NCBI GenBank assembly: GCA_036365145.1
Contig: JAEOAD010000005.1
Location: 5,871,001-5,935,000, forward strand
Length of the DNA: 64,000 nt
Direction of reading: 5' to 3'
DNA from: Orientallactaga sibirica
Lineage: Eukaryota > Chordata > Mammalia > Rodentia > Dipodidae
This document shows, piece by piece, positions 43,537 to 54,948 of the stretch. Position 1 is the stretch's first letter; each line of letters begins with the position of its first letter. Made by a program: the position numbers and the translations under genes. The notes beneath the pieces are model-generated. The model did not search any database, was not told the DNA's origin, and saw only the letters and a program-made list of their open reading frames with translations.

Positions 43537-43986
43537 TTATTTATTTATTTTCAATTTATTTTAAAAAGAGAAAGAGGGAGAGAGAGAATGGGCACATCAG
43601 GGCCTTGGGTTGCTGAAAATGAGCCCCAGATGCTTGTGCCACCTTGTACATCTGGCTTACATGGGTCCTGGAGAATTGAATCTAGGTTGTTTTTTTAAAA
43701 AAAACTTAAAAAAAAATCTTTTATTTATATTTATTTATTTATTACAGACAGAGAGAAAGGGAAAGAGGGAGAGTGAGAATGGGTGTGCCAGGACCTCTAA
43801 CCACTGCAAATGAACTCCAGACATGTGCTCCCCCTTGTGCATCTGGCTTATATGGGACTTGGAGAGTCAAACCGGGATCCTTTGGCTTTGCAGGCAGGTG
43901 CCTTAACTGCTAAGCCATCTCTCCAGCCTGAACCTAGGTTCTTTGGCTTTGAGGGTAAGTGCCTTAACTGCTAATCTATCTGTCCA
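43537..43986 (-). mobile_element. tRNA-derived SINE split by a nested SINE
   Basis: Left part 43537-43687 runs to GAATTGAATCTAGGTT. Right part 43929-43986 resumes at GAACCTAGGTTCTTTGGCTT and ends AATCTATCTGTCCAA. The GAAYCTAGGTT overlap is the target-site duplication of the inner SINE. Confidence 0.9.
43688..43928 (-). mobile_element. tRNA-derived SINE, nested
   Basis: Complete reverse copy inserted in the SINE around it: T/A-rich edge, TTATTTATATTTATTT, purine tail, head GCTAAGCCATCTCTCCAGCC. Confidence 0.93.
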
Positions 43987-44457
43987 AACTGTATTTCTCC
44001 CTTTAAGAATTCTCTATTCAGGTCTCTGCCACATTTTTTTGGAGTAGATTTTTTAAATTGCTTTTTAAAAAATTCTTTGTAGATTCTAGATATTAGGCCT
44101 CTGTCAGAGATATAGCTGGGGAATATGTTTTCCCATTCTGTGGGTTGTCTGGCACTATTGATTGTATGCCTTTATCAACAATAGCTTTTTAGTTTACTGT
44201 GATTCTACTGGTTGAGTGTTTATCTAATTTCCTGTGCTACTGCAGAATTATTCAGAAAGTCTTTCCCTGCTCCTAAGTCTTAGAGTGTTCTCCCTATTTT
44301 TTCTTCCAATTGTTTTAGAGTTACATGTCTTATATTGAGGTCCTTGATCTATTTGGAGTGGATATTTGTACAGGGTGAGAGATGTGGATCTAGAGTCATT
44401 TTTCTAAATATGGTTATCCAGTTTTCCCAGTACCATTTGTTGAAAATCTTATCTTCA

Positions 44458-44566
44458 GGCTGAAGAGATGCCTTAATTTTTAAGGCACTTGCCTGTGAAG
44501 CCTGAGGACCCATGTTTGATTCCCCAGTACCCAGGTGAGCCAGGTGCACAAGGTGATGCATGCGTC
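44458..44566 (+). mobile_element. tRNA-derived SINE, 3'-truncated
   Basis: Sense head GGCTGAAGAGATGCCTTAAT and B box GTTTGATTCCCC to GATGCATGCGTCTGGGCTTC, then ends without its tail. Confidence 0.85.
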
Positions 44567-44610
44567 TGGGCTTCCTTTACATGTGATGAGCTGTTTTTCT
44601 CTTGCTGCTT

Positions 44611-44632
44611 ATTTATTTATTTATTTATTTTT

Positions 44633-44664
<32 letters not shown>

Positions 44665-44854
44665 ATGGGCTCGCCAGCAGCCTCTCAGCTACTGTGAACG
44701 AACTTCAGACATGTGCGCCCACTTGTGGGCAAGGGTGGCATTGCACCCTTGTTTCACTTTTGCATCTGGCTAAATGTGGGAGCTGGAGAATCACACGGGC
44801 ATTCTTACACTTGGCAGGCAGGTGCCTTAACCATCAAGCCATCTCTCCAGCCCT
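44611..44854 (-). mobile_element. tRNA-derived SINE, long-body subfamily
   Basis: Reverse copy with CACTTGTGGGCAAGGGTGGC. Perfect target-site duplication CTCTTGCTGCTT at 44599-44610 and 44855-44866. Confidence 0.95.
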
Positions 44855-46216
44855 CTCTTGCTGCTTTTGGCACTCTCCCTTTGTTTCCATTGTTTACAGC
44901 TTTAACTATGGAGCACATCTTCTTTGAGCATGTCTGTTTGGTATTCTGTGAACTTCTTGTATCTGAATGGGTCTTGTGGGTCTCTCTTTTACAAGAGTAG
45001 GAATATTTTCTTCAATAGTTTTGCTGAAGATGTTCTCTATGCCTTTGGCCAGTACTTCTTCCCCTTCTTTGATGCCCATGCTCCAGATATTTGGTGTTTT
45101 GGGGGGTTCTCATATTTCCCTCATATTCTATCCACATGATGTTTTGAACTTATCATAGTGTTTGGACTCCCAGTCAATTTCTTGGGTCCTGTGTCTGAGT
45201 TCTGAAACAGTGTCCTCCACACCATCTACTCTGCCGGTGAGGTGTTCTAGGGAGGCTTTCATAAGGCTGTTTGATGCTCACTCTCTGTTGCACTTTCCCC
45301 GTCATTTCCATCCCTTCATTGAGTTCCATTTTTCAGGGCCTGATGTGACTTTCTTGCTGTGTCTTGGGATTTGTATCTGCATTCGTTATGTCCTCAGTAA
45401 GCTCATTCCACTGACTGCTGAGCTCATCTACTTACTGACTCACCTTCGTTCTTTTATGTCTATTAAGATCTCTCTGATTTTCTTCAGTTATGTCTAGACA
45501 AGTAATGAGAACTTTCTCTTGGTCTTGGTCCACTTGCATTTCATTTATGTAATTGCTGGAATTTTTGTTGATCTTCTTCTGTGCCTTCCCTATGTTTGCT
45601 CATGGTCTCATTCAGTTTGTTTAAGATGCTTATCCTACTATCATTTTGGGGTTCTAAGTCTAGAGTACCCTCTGTGTTTTCACAGGAGGCTTGCACTGTG
45701 GGACTCAACACTCCTGGTGGCCTTTTTTGGGCTGTTGTTTTGCATTGCTTGTTTAGCATTGGGGTTTGCCCCTCTTGAAGGTAGATGTCACATTTTGCTA
45801 AGGATGTAGCAATTAGTGGCTTTTGTGGGATCTTTGATGAGTGTTCTGTTCAGGTTTGGTCCAGATGGCTTTATACCTGCAGGTTTTGGTTGGGTGCTGT
45901 GGGGTCTGGAGAGGGTCTTCTTTGTCTGTGCTGTCTCTTAGCAGTTCTGGGTGAGACACTGGGAGCCTGGCCAGTGTCTTTGGTTCTCCCAGTGCTGCTC
46001 TCTTCCTGGTCCTTTGTGGTGGGATTGGCTGCAACTGCTGGTGGCAGGCTTGGGGATGGAGGAGGATCCCAGTATTGGGGGCTTGGCCTTAATCAAGATT
46101 TATGAGGAGCTGTCTGGCTTATGCAGGTGTGTGGCTGGTCTGAGTCTGTGTTTGGGACCCTTCTCACCTCACCAGGTGTGCAGACAGTGCCCATGCAGAG
46201 TCCGAAGCTATCATCT

Positions 46217-46464
46217 CTTTTTTTTTTTTTTAAAAATATATTTTATTTTGTTTATTTATTTGAAAGAGAGAAAAAGGCAGAGAGAAGGAGAAAGAGAGAG
46301 GGAGAGAATGGGCGTGCCAGGGTCTCTAGCCACTGCAAACGAACTCCAGATCCATATGCCCCCTTGTGCATCTGGCTTACATGGGTGGGTCCTGGAGAAT
46401 CGAACCGGGATCCTTTGGCTTTGTATGCAAATGCCTGAACCACTAAGCCATTTCTCCAGTCCCA
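46217..46464 (-). mobile_element. tRNA-derived SINE (B2-like)
   Basis: Reverse copy with T-run, TTTATTTTGTTTATTTATTT, head AGCCATTTCTCCAGTCCC. Perfect target-site duplication AAGCTATCATCT at 46205-46216 and 46465-46476. Confidence 0.96.
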
Positions 46465-46618
46465 AAGCTATCATCTTAATAATCATATTATCATCCATTT
46501 GCTAGTGACTATGTAACATCATACCATTTCTGGGATAAATATTTTATTCACATCAACAAAAAACAGTGAGTAATTCATTATCAATAACTAAACTAGGGAG
46601 AATATAAAATTTTATGCT

Positions 46619-46767
46619 AGCCAGGCATGGTGGCGCACGCCTTTAATCCCAGCACTCGGGAGGCAGAGGTAGGAGGATCGCCATGAGTTCGAGGCCACCC
46701 TGAGACTCTACAATGTGAATTCTAGGTCAGCCTGAACTAGAGTGAGACCCTACCTTGAAAAAAAAAA
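46619..46767 (+). mobile_element. B1 SINE
   Basis: Sense copy AGCCAGGCATGGTGGCGCAC; TTATGCTA on both sides supports a target-site duplication. Confidence 0.95.
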
Positions 46768-46789
46768 TTATGCTAAATAGTTCTAAAAC

Positions 46790-47345
46790 AGTTCTAGAAA
46801 AGGGGGTATAAAAGTAATATCATGCTGTGGAAGGGGAGAGTGCTGGGAATGGGGAGAGAGCTAAAATGAATAAGAGCTGTGGAATGGGGAGAGTTCTGTG
46901 GAATGCTTTCCTCTGGACATGGCAGTGCTGAATGGGCACCCATGAAACTCACAGCACTGGAATGGGGAGAGTGCTGTTAGAGCCTGGAATGGGGAGACAT
47001 TGGAATCCCAGGTGTGGGTGGTCTTATGAGGCTCCTGCTCCTCCTTAATGGCAGTCAGTGGTTGCTAAGGGAGGAGTAATTTTCTTCTGTGGTGTGGCCA
47101 CTGGGAAGTTGCTCATGTTCTAGTAAAAAGCCCTTAATCCATACTCATACACGCAACCATGATTAAACTGGGCGGGGGGAGGTCACAACAAAGACATGAA
47201 TGTGGGAGGGGCTAGTTGGAAACAAGAGGTTTGGCAGGAGTAGCAGGGGGATGAAAGAAGGGTGATAAAATGGGCTGTGAACATGATCAAAATACGTTAT
47301 ATGCAAGAATGAAATTGTAAAAAGAAAGAAAGAAAGAAAGAAAAG
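46790..47345 (+). mobile_element. L1 3' untranslated end (rodent type)
   Basis: TGGTCTTATGAGGCTCCTGC, TTCTTCTGTGGTGTGGCCAC, GTTGCTCATGTTC and the close GATCAAAATACGTTATATGC...AAATTGTAAAAAGAAAG follow a pattern familiar from rodent L1 3' ends. The upstream part has several GGAATGGGGAGAG repeats. Ends in an (AAAG)n tail at 47327-47344. Confidence 0.65.
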
Positions 47346-48287
47346 TGGCAGCTGGGGGAAAAATTCAAAACAAGTCTCCATGGGTTTACACAACAACCAG
47401 ACTCATAGCTAAGGGCAGCTGCAATGGGAGAATAATAATCAAGATCTTAAACATATTTGGAGAGATGTGGGCCAATGAAATAAAGAGAGGCCCTTGAACT
47501 CCTTACCTACTAAGACCTACGTAGCACGATGGACCACAGAAGTGCAGAGGCAAGCAGGGGTGAGTCCAGATTTACTTCTTTTGGGTCCCATGAGGGATTA
47601 GGAGAACCAGAATGGCCCACATTTCTTGTCTGTGGAGGGTGTCTCTCCTGACAAGATTTTAAGTAGAAGTTTGAAGGAAAACTGAGGCTGGTTATCTTTG
47701 ATAACTATATTCAGCCAGCTAGATCTTACATGGGATATTTTGCAAGTAAGACTTGAAAAAGGCAACAGAAAGCAGCTGATAGACCCCAAGGTGCAGTCTG
47801 AGAACATAAAGAAAACTCAGTATGAGGAGAGAAAGAAATGGAAAAGAATTCATCAAGACAGACTGCATTAAAGCTTGCAGAAGGGACCCTACAATATGTG
47901 GAACAAGCAAGGGGGCAGCTATGTAAGTATATTAAAAGTACTTAAAGGAAAAGGAAAGAAGGAAGGGGGAATCGAAAGATGGAGTGAGGAAAGGATGGGG
48001 GAGAGAAGAAGAAAGAGGAAATAGAAAGGGCTATAGAACAAATAAATGGATTCAGGTTAGAAGAAAACAGAGACCAAGGAAAAGAGGTAGATGTCCCACA
48101 AGTGTCAGAAAAAAGTGAATAAAATGTGCATTCAATGAAACTTGTCTTAGAGATGAAAAACAAACAAAAATTTAAAAAACCCAACCAATTGTGAAAATGA
48201 GGAACATGGGGTGAAAAGATGAAATTGAGAATGAGGACAACACTTCAGAGGGACCCAGTCAATCATAAAGTTCAAGAAACCAAAATA
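47346..48287. other. Purine-rich sequence, unclassified
   Basis: Strong A/G bias on the plus strand with a near-homopurine run at about 47945-48030. It could be further L1-derived sequence (5' part in sense), but no landmark is decisive and no frame is supported. Confidence 0.4.
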
Positions 48288-48440
48288 GCCACGTGTGGTG
48301 ACGCACACCTTTAATCCCAGCACTCAAGAGGCAGAGGTAGGAGGATCGCTGTGAGTTTGAGGCCATCCTGAGACTATATAGTGAAATCCAGGTCAGCCTG
48401 GGCTAGAGGGAGATCCTACCTTGAAAACAAGAAAAAACAA
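48288..48440 (+). mobile_element. B1 SINE
   Basis: Sense copy GCCACGTGTGGTGACGCACA to GAAAACAAGAAAAAACAA. Confidence 0.95.
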
Positions 48441-48797
48441 TAATAGCTACTCTACTAGCAGCAATGAGAAAAATCCTTGAGATAATCCCAGTGGATTCGG
48501 AAGACAGTCAGAGATTGGATGATAAATATGGAAATCAGAAATGATCCATCAGAGTAATTGGCTTCATTCAATCAGGGAAGTGAACTAATAGAACCAAAAA
48601 GGTATTCAAATGCATTACACAAGGAAAAATTTGCCCCTGATGAAAGCAGAATTTTACTATACATGGAAATGGTATGTGGCGTACAGGAAACATCAGTGTA
48701 GAAAAATCTACATAAACCTCACTCCAAATAAACATTAAAAACCTTCAATAGTTTATAAGCTTGAGGTGACACGTGTCTTCGTTACCTCTGTGGCCCC
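48441..48797. other. Unclassified A-rich sequence, no gene seen
   Basis: Continues the purine bias of 47346-48287; nothing recognised. Confidence 0.4.
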
Positions 48798-48822
48798 AAG
48801 CCCTACTTATTATTTTTTTAAT

Positions 48823-48976
48823 TTTTTATTTTTGGTTTTTCGAGGTAGAGTCTCACTCTAGCCCAGGCTGACCTGGAATTCACTGTGTCGTCTCAGGGTG
48901 GCCTCAAACTCATGGCGATCCTCCTACCTCTGCCTCCCGAGTGCTGGGATTAAAGGTGGGTGCCAGCATGCGCAGC
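48823..48976 (-). mobile_element. B1 SINE
   Basis: Reverse copy TTTTTGGTTTTTCGAGGTAG to GCCAGCATGCGCAGC. Target-site duplication AAGCCCTACTT at 48798-48808 and 48980-48990. Confidence 0.95.
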
Positions 48977-49004
48977 TCTAAGCCCTACTTCTTCTTCTTC
49001 TTTT

Positions 49005-49221
49005 TTTTATTTTTAAAGATTTTTATTTTTATTTATTTGTTAGAGACAGAGAGAGGGAAAGAGAGTGAGAATGGGCATGCCAGGGCCTCTAGCCACTGCA
49101 AAGGAACTCCAGATGTGTGCACCCCCTTGTGCATCTGACTTATGTGGGACCTGGAGAATCAAACCGGTGTCCTTAGGCTTCACAAGCATGTGCCTTAACC
49201 ACTAAGCCATCTCTCCAGCCC
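49005..49221 (-). mobile_element. tRNA-derived SINE, inserted at the same target as the B1
   Basis: Reverse copy with head AAGCCATCTCTCCAGCC. The target CCCTACTTATTC follows it at about 49220, a third occurrence of the sequence that flanks the B1 before it. Confidence 0.94.
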
Positions 49222-49555
49222 CCTACTTATTCTTAACAAGACCCAACTCTGCTCTCTCCTGTGGTCATCGAGTATTCCAGGATATGTTAGCCCCTCGTGG
49301 TCTTAGCAATTACTCTTCTTTACACCTGGAAGTCTCCTCGTTATTTGTCCATATCCTGGATTTTTACTCCTACTGAATCTGTCTTGGCTATCACCTTCCC
49401 AGTAAGGCTCGCCTTGCCCAGCATGCTATTAAAATTAGTACACAATATTCCACTTTTTCTAATCCAATTTTCCAGATGGATTTTTTTTTTCCCATTTCAA
49501 TTACTGACTTCTCGTATGTTTCGTAATTTCATTTATTTCTTTATTCAACTCGGTC
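49222..49555. other. Unique sequence, no gene seen
   Basis: Nothing recognised. Confidence 0.5.
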
Positions 49556-49672
49556 TAGTCCTGCCTGGGCCGATACTTGCCAAGTAGCTCAAGCTGGTGT
49601 GAACTCATGGCTTCCTCCTACGTCAGCCTCCCAAACACTGAGATTACAGGTGTGATTTTACCATACCTGACC
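49556..49672 (-). mobile_element. Old B1-related fragment
   Basis: AGTAGCTCAAGCTGGTGTGA, CTCCTACGTCAGCCTCCCAA and GAGATTACAGGTGTG are in reverse B1 order but strongly diverged. Confidence 0.55.
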
Positions 49673-49752
49673 TGCAATTTGCTTTCAATCATAGTTTGTT
49701 TCTCCCTGTTCAGAAGGCAAGGTTTGGGGTTTATTTGTTCTTTCACTCATCA

Positions 49753-49817
49753 TTTATTTTATTTTATTTTATTTTATTTTATTTTATTTTATTTTATTTT
49801 ATTTTATTTTATTTTTT
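49753..49817. repeat. (TTTTA)n microsatellite, about 12 units
   Basis: Pure pentanucleotide array of TTTTA. Confidence 0.97.
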
Positions 49818-50874
49818 ACTGCTCTCTTATTCTTAGGAAGAATGACTGGCATGCCATAAATACCCATGAAATGAGTGTGTGTGGATGATTACAAGCAAAA
49901 GAAGGAAAGAAACTATATTTAGGCAACTAAAAGCACTAGTCAAAAGGAGGCATAAAAGCCTGGGGCTAAAGGTGGCCCTGAGAGTAGTATGCTGGAGCCC
50001 AGCTTCACCAGCTCACAGCCAGCCGTGAGAACCATCTCTTCCCCATGCTGTGCTCAAGTGTCTGTGTGTGGGGGGAGGGATGGGGTAAAGATCCAGTCAT
50101 GTGACAGACAAACCATCCCTGAGAGTATTCCCATCAAGGTAATCAGGAAATAAAATGGACGGGAGATTGGTTTATATTCTAGAGAGCTTGTTATTCAACC
50201 TGTATGATGGCAGGGTTATGTAGGGGAGATGAACAAATCCGGAAGCGGGGGACTGACATTTGAATCACACCACCACCACTTACCAACTTAGAAAGATGAT
50301 CTCCCATTGCTGAGTCAGTTTCCTTAACTTTAAAATGGAAGGGAGGAGCCGCACAAAACGTAGTTTTAGATAAAACACTCAGAAGGAACTTTGGGGTTTC
50401 TGGCCTGTACGTACAACCTTATTCTTCCATGTCCACCCATGCACAGTTGAAAACTTTGCTGTATTAAACCTGGATCGTCCGGGCTGCAGAAAACCATGTT
50501 TATTTGAAATACTTTGTCTTATATAACTTCCAATATTCTGTTAATGATTGTGACTTTTAGCCTGCAATTTAGGATCGATTTTGCTTATCTGTCTTTGGGA
50601 TCAAGATTATACACTATTTTCAAGTAATCTGGGGAGTACTTTTCAAGCTTCTATACCTTGAAAGAGTTTTTAGAACTGAAAGTGCTCCCTTTTTGAACAT
50701 TTGACAGAACTTACTTGCTTCTTATTTCATGGCATTTGATAGGTGTGTTTGTAATGTTTGTAAATATTGATTCAATTTACTTAAAAGTTATGTAGCTATT
50801 TTTTGATTCAGATTTGATAAGGTGTTTTTCAAGAATTTGTATGTATTATCAAGTCATTAAGAACATTTATATAT
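49818..50874. other. Unique sequence, no gene seen
   Basis: About 1 kb without recognised repeats; no supported frame. Confidence 0.55.
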
Positions 50875-51099
50875 TTTTAAAATATTGTATTTATTTATTT
50901 GAGAAAGAGAGAAAGAAGCATATATATAGAAGTAGATAGCTAGAGAGAGAAAGAGAATGGCATGCGAGGGCCTTCAGCCATCGCAAACAAACTCTAGATG
51001 CATGCGCCACCTTGTGCACCTGGCTTACATGGGTCCTGGGGAATCGAACCTGGGTGCTTTGGCTTTGCAGGCAAGCACCTTAACCACTAAGCAATCCTT
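50875..51099 (-). mobile_element. tRNA-derived SINE (B2-like)
   Basis: Reverse copy with GGGGAATCGAACCTGGGTGC (near-intact B box) and head CTAAGCAATCCTTCCAG. Confidence 0.92.
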
Positions 51100-51102
51100 C
51101 CA

Positions 51103-51146
<44 letters not shown>
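51103..51146. repeat. (CA)n microsatellite, about 22 units
   Basis: Perfect CA run directly at the head of the SINE before it. Confidence 0.97.
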
Positions 51147-51147
<1 letters not shown>

Positions 51148-52202
51148 CTTTGTATTTTATGACTTCTTTCTAGTGTGTGTATGTGTGTGATTCATACTGG
51201 AGATCTGGTGATTTACAAATCTTGAAAGAGAACTCAAATTGGATTTGTTGATTGTCTTTATTAAATTCATATTGACCATTACAAAGATGGTCTCTCATCT
51301 CAATTTTATTCCTTCCAAATTCACGGAAACCCTTCTGTTCACCCTCTAGTGTCTCTGAGTTGTGAATACTTAGGCAGTTATCATAGCTTCTTATCTAATG
51401 TCACCATTGAAGAATGTACATTTTCCTCAACAGCTTAGCCCAATCTCTCAAGCTCTGTTGGCTATTATTCATTATTACCCAGCCTTAAGTATCTCAACGT
51501 TTCTATTATATTTTTCTGTAGAATGTGCTTTACAACTGTGCGCATCTGGAGGCTTGGTTACGTTAGTTTTATGTGAAAGGCTAATTTGTGACTGACTTTC
51601 ATCATTGTCTAAGAATGTTGCCATCAATAAATTCACATTCTGAAAGCTACTAGCGCTTAATTTATGGCTGAATGTGTGTCAGGAGTTCACAAGTTCCATG
51701 TGCACCTGAGAAGCATGTGTGCTATGTGTATATAGCCAGCCTTTGGGTCAAGCTTCCCCTTGTGTCACTCATCACTGCTTCCCTGTCTTCTTCATTCTAT
51801 GGCCATATGCAGCTTTGTATATGTTAATTTGTATACATCGATTTCTGAGAAATGTACTAAATTTTGCTGCTAAAATGTTACTCTTTTCCTTATTAGGTGC
51901 TCAAATCTTTATGCATATATGTTGAACTTGTGTCAGTAATTGCACACAATAGCATATGTGTATGAATATCATATCTTCATGGTAAATATTTTTTTTTCCA
52001 GTTCTGAGGATCAAACCCAAGGCCATGCACATGCTAGGCACGTGTTTTACAATGGATATGTCCTCAGTCACAAATCTCTACCATGAAAAATACTTCCCGG
52101 TCTTGTAAGCAGGGTGGATTTGGGATTCTGGGGTGCTTCCTGGAACCCCAAGGCCAGAGTTCATATCTGCAAACTAACCAAAAACCTGGAAATTCCAGAT
52201 TC
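51147..52202. other. Unique sequence, no gene seen
   Basis: AT-rich and repeat-free; no supported frame. Confidence 0.55.
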
Positions 52203-52210
52203 AAGAAAAT

Positions 52211-52370
52211 TTTTTTTTTTTTGGTTTGTTTTTCGAGGTAGGGTCTCACTCTAGCCCAGGCTGATCTGGAATTCACTCTGTGTTCTCAGGGTGGCCTTGA
52301 ACTCACGGCAATCCTCCTACCTCTGCCTCCTGAGTGCCAGAGTTAAAGGCATGTGCTACTATGCCCGGCT
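52211..52370 (-). mobile_element. B1 SINE
   Basis: Reverse copy to GTGCTACTATGCCCGGCT; AAGAAAAT at 52203-52210 and 52371-52378. Confidence 0.95.
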
Positions 52371-52378
52371 AAGAAAAT

Positions 52379-53519
52379 GATTTTTTAAAATAACACATCT
52401 TATTCAGAGCTTACAAAGATGTGGGGAAAGGGGAAAACTGGGGAGGGGTAAGGAAGAGAAGAGAAACTGGGGAGAAGGGATTCTGTAGAGCCAAGAAGCC
52501 CATGTACTTCGTGGATCTTAGACAACAACAACAAAACCATGAAAAGGGATTTTTAAAAATTTGCGCTTCCAAATGGATTAAAGTGAAGACAGCAATAAAA
52601 GATAAAATGTGTCTCTTCCCATCCGGGCAGCCAAGTAGGAGAGGGAAATCTTACTAGCCCGAGGACTCAAGAACATGGCTGCCACTGGGAAGACAGAGAG
52701 AGAGAGAGATGGGCCCCTCTCTCTGTGGGTCGGGAGGATATACTTTAGAATTGGCACCACAACACCTGGACACACCTGTCCCAGCCAATCAGCCTGGGCT
52801 TAGAGGAGAAATCCGCTCACCTGGGCAGGGTGCTCACTCAAGAGAGATCTAATTGGATGAGATGGGCAAAAATTAAGTCCCACAGCTGGCCGGGAGAGCT
52901 GACATAGGCGAGGCCAGCTGGGCAGAGGAGGGTGTGACCTCGTGTCCTGGTCCTGCCTAGTTAAATTAAACTAGCTAACTGCCTAAAGTCTCCTTTGTCG
53001 TGAATGTAGCCTCAGCCACAGTGCCTACGGCTTCACTGGTTTCACTTGCTGTGTCTTTTCCCTGCCTGGACTTCTCTCTGTCTGTCTCAATGCAATCTCC
53101 ATTATAACCTAAATTTGGATTTTTATTTGTAACTTTTCCTGATTGGTTTTTAAGTAAAATGTCTCTTTATCTCCCCAAATATCATACATTGAATTTCTGT
53201 TGTTTTAGTGCTAATTCTTAAAATGTTAACATTAGTAACTGACATAACACGGTTTAAATTTGAACAGTTTCTTTTTCTTTTGGCATGATACAAACACATT
53301 TGAATAGCTTAAAAGTAACCATTTCCTTCGTAAATGTTATTTCTATCTGGTGTATTACTTTAATGCTCTCCAATAAAATATTATTACTATTTGAAATAGT
53401 GTTTGGATCTCCTCAGGATGTATCATTTTCTTTGTTCACCCTTCTTGCCTGATCCGCACCTTCCCTAGTGAGATCATTCTATTTGTTCATGATGCATTTT
53501 TCTTTTCTTTTCTTAAAAA
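52379..53519. other. Unclassified; possible old LTR at about 52620-53070
   Basis: The GC-richer part has CCAATCAGCCTGGGCTTAG and TCTAATTGGATGAGATGGGC (two CCAAT-type boxes) and TTAAATTAAACTAGC, an arrangement seen in LTRs, but no TG/CA ends or primer-binding site. The right part is AT-rich. No gene seen. Confidence 0.3.
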
Positions 53520-53677
53520 AATTTTTTTTTGTTTGTTTTTCGAGGTAGGGTCTCACTCTAGCCCAGGCTGACCTGGAATTCACTCTGTATCCTCAGGGTG
53601 GCCTCAAACTCATGGCAATTCTCCTACCTCTGCCTCCCAAGTGCTGGAATTAAAGGCATGTGTCACCATGCCTGGCC
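53520..53677 (-). mobile_element. B1 SINE
   Basis: Reverse copy TTGTTTTTCGAGGTAGGGTC to GTCACCATGCCTGGCC. Confidence 0.95.
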
Positions 53678-53712
53678 ATTTTTTTCTTTTTACTGTACTA
53701 TATGTCATTGAA

Positions 53713-53715
53713 TAT

Positions 53716-53754
<39 letters not shown>

Positions 53755-53934
53755 TTTGAGAGAGAGAGAGAGAGAGAGAGAATGGGCACTCCAGGGCCTC
53801 CAGCCACTGCAAATGAAGTCCAGATGCATGTGCCACCTTGTGCAGCTGGCTTACGTGGGTCCTGGGGAATCAAATCTAGGTCCTTTGGCTTCACAGGTAA
53901 GGGCCTTAACTGCTAAACTATCCCTCAAGTCCCC
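53713..53934 (-). mobile_element. tRNA-derived SINE with (TTTA)n tail
   Basis: About 11 TTTA units, GAGA run, GCACTCCAGGGCCTCCAGCC, head CTAAACTATCCCTCAAGTCC. Confidence 0.94.
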
Positions 53935-54225
53935 ATTGCATATTCTTTATTTGAAGATGTGTTCTTTTTTTGTCTTAATTTTTAAGTGCTACTTCAGCCA
54001 TGTATGGAATTTTTAGCTAATTTTCTTACTGCAAGTACAAGATGCTAATCTTCTGTGTTCCATTTTTCATGCTGCTCTTATACAACCAATTATCTGAGAT
54101 TCATTTCCCTTTTCTTTCTGACTCATTTGTGATCGCTCTATGGTCAACATATATAATTATTCATTGTCACAAATATCTTTCCCTACAACTAGCTTAAATA
54201 TTTTGTTAGAAAGATCACTTCTTGG

Positions 54226-54440
54226 TCTAGAGAGATGACTTAGCAGTTAAGGCACTTGCCTGCAAAGCCAAACGACCCCGTTTGATTCTCCAGGACCCAG
54301 ATGCACAAGGTGGCCCATGTGTATGGAGTTCATTTGCAGTGGCTGGAAGCCCTCACATGCCCATTCTATCTCTCTTTCTCTCCCTTTCTATATCTGCCTC
54401 TTTCTCACTCTCTCAAATAAATAAATAAAATTTTTTTAAA
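54226..54440 (+). mobile_element. tRNA-derived SINE (B2-like)
   Basis: Sense copy CTAGAGAGATGACTTAGCAG to CTCAAATAAATAAATAAAAT. ATYACTTCTTGG lies before and after it. Confidence 0.93.
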
Positions 54441-54460
54441 AAATGATAGATTACTTCTTG

Positions 54461-54600
54461 GGTTGGGGAGATGGCTCAGAGGTTAAAGGCTCTTTATTGC
54501 AAAGCCTGCAGACAGTGGCACATGCATCTGGAGTTTGCAGCAACAAAAGGCTGTGGCACACCCATACTTTCTTTCTCTCTCTCAAATGAGTAAGTAGTAA
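54461..54600 (+). mobile_element. tRNA-derived SINE with an internal deletion
   Basis: Sense copy GGTTGGGGAGATGGCTCAGA; jumps from GCAAAGCCTGC to AGACAGTGGCACATGCATCT, losing the B box. CTCAAATGAGTAAG tail. Confidence 0.88.
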
Positions 54601-54904
54601 GTTTTAATAAGTAAGAGCATTTCTTAGTCTGATGAAAACTTTATGATTTAAGGTTCTTATTAGTTTATTATTTCATATATAAAAGCTATTTCATATAGCT
54701 CTTTTATGTGCCATGAAACCTTTTCATTACATAAAAGGCATATTTGATAACAAAGAGAAGAGGGTAAATTCTGGATGCTTGGAATAAAAAATAAAGATGA
54801 AAGACCTATTTGTAAGAGTACATACAAAGTTAACAGGTATAATAACAGAGCCAACTTGACTTCTCTTTAAAAATTAAGAAAGCAGTCTTGTCTGTGGCAC
54901 AACG

Positions 54905-54905
54905 C

Positions 54906-54945
<40 letters not shown>
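54905..54945. repeat. (CA)n microsatellite
   Basis: Near-perfect CA run with one CG interruption. Confidence 0.97.

Positions 54946-54948
<3 letters not shown>

Larger units (their letters stand above)
43987..46204 (-). mobile_element. L1 retrotransposon, inverted, lacking its middle
   Basis: Left part (43987-44457) is antisense ORF2 3' region: TTGTAGATTCTAGATATTAG, CCTCTGTCAGAGATATAGCT, TTTTCCCAGTACCATTTGTT. Right part (44867-46204) is antisense L1 5' region: GGTCTTGTGGGTCTCTCTTT, GTCTGAGTTCTGAAACAGTG, GTTCTGTTCAGGTTTGGTCC, CCTGCAGGTTTTGGTTGGGT. Most of ORF2, including the reverse transcriptase core, is absent between them. Two SINEs occupy the join (44458 and 44611). Frames are broken, so it is inactive. 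The long plus-strand frames here (for example 184 codons at 45951) are antisense accidents. Confidence 0.78.

Noticed and set aside
45951..46505. 184-codon plus-strand frame, the longest in the window
   Set aside because: It runs antisense through L1 5' sequence and then through a reverse SINE, so it is a repeat artefact.
47346..48287. Possible gag-like or ORF1-like peptide fragments in purine-rich sequence
   Set aside because: Only very short resemblance, with stops in every frame; not enough to call.
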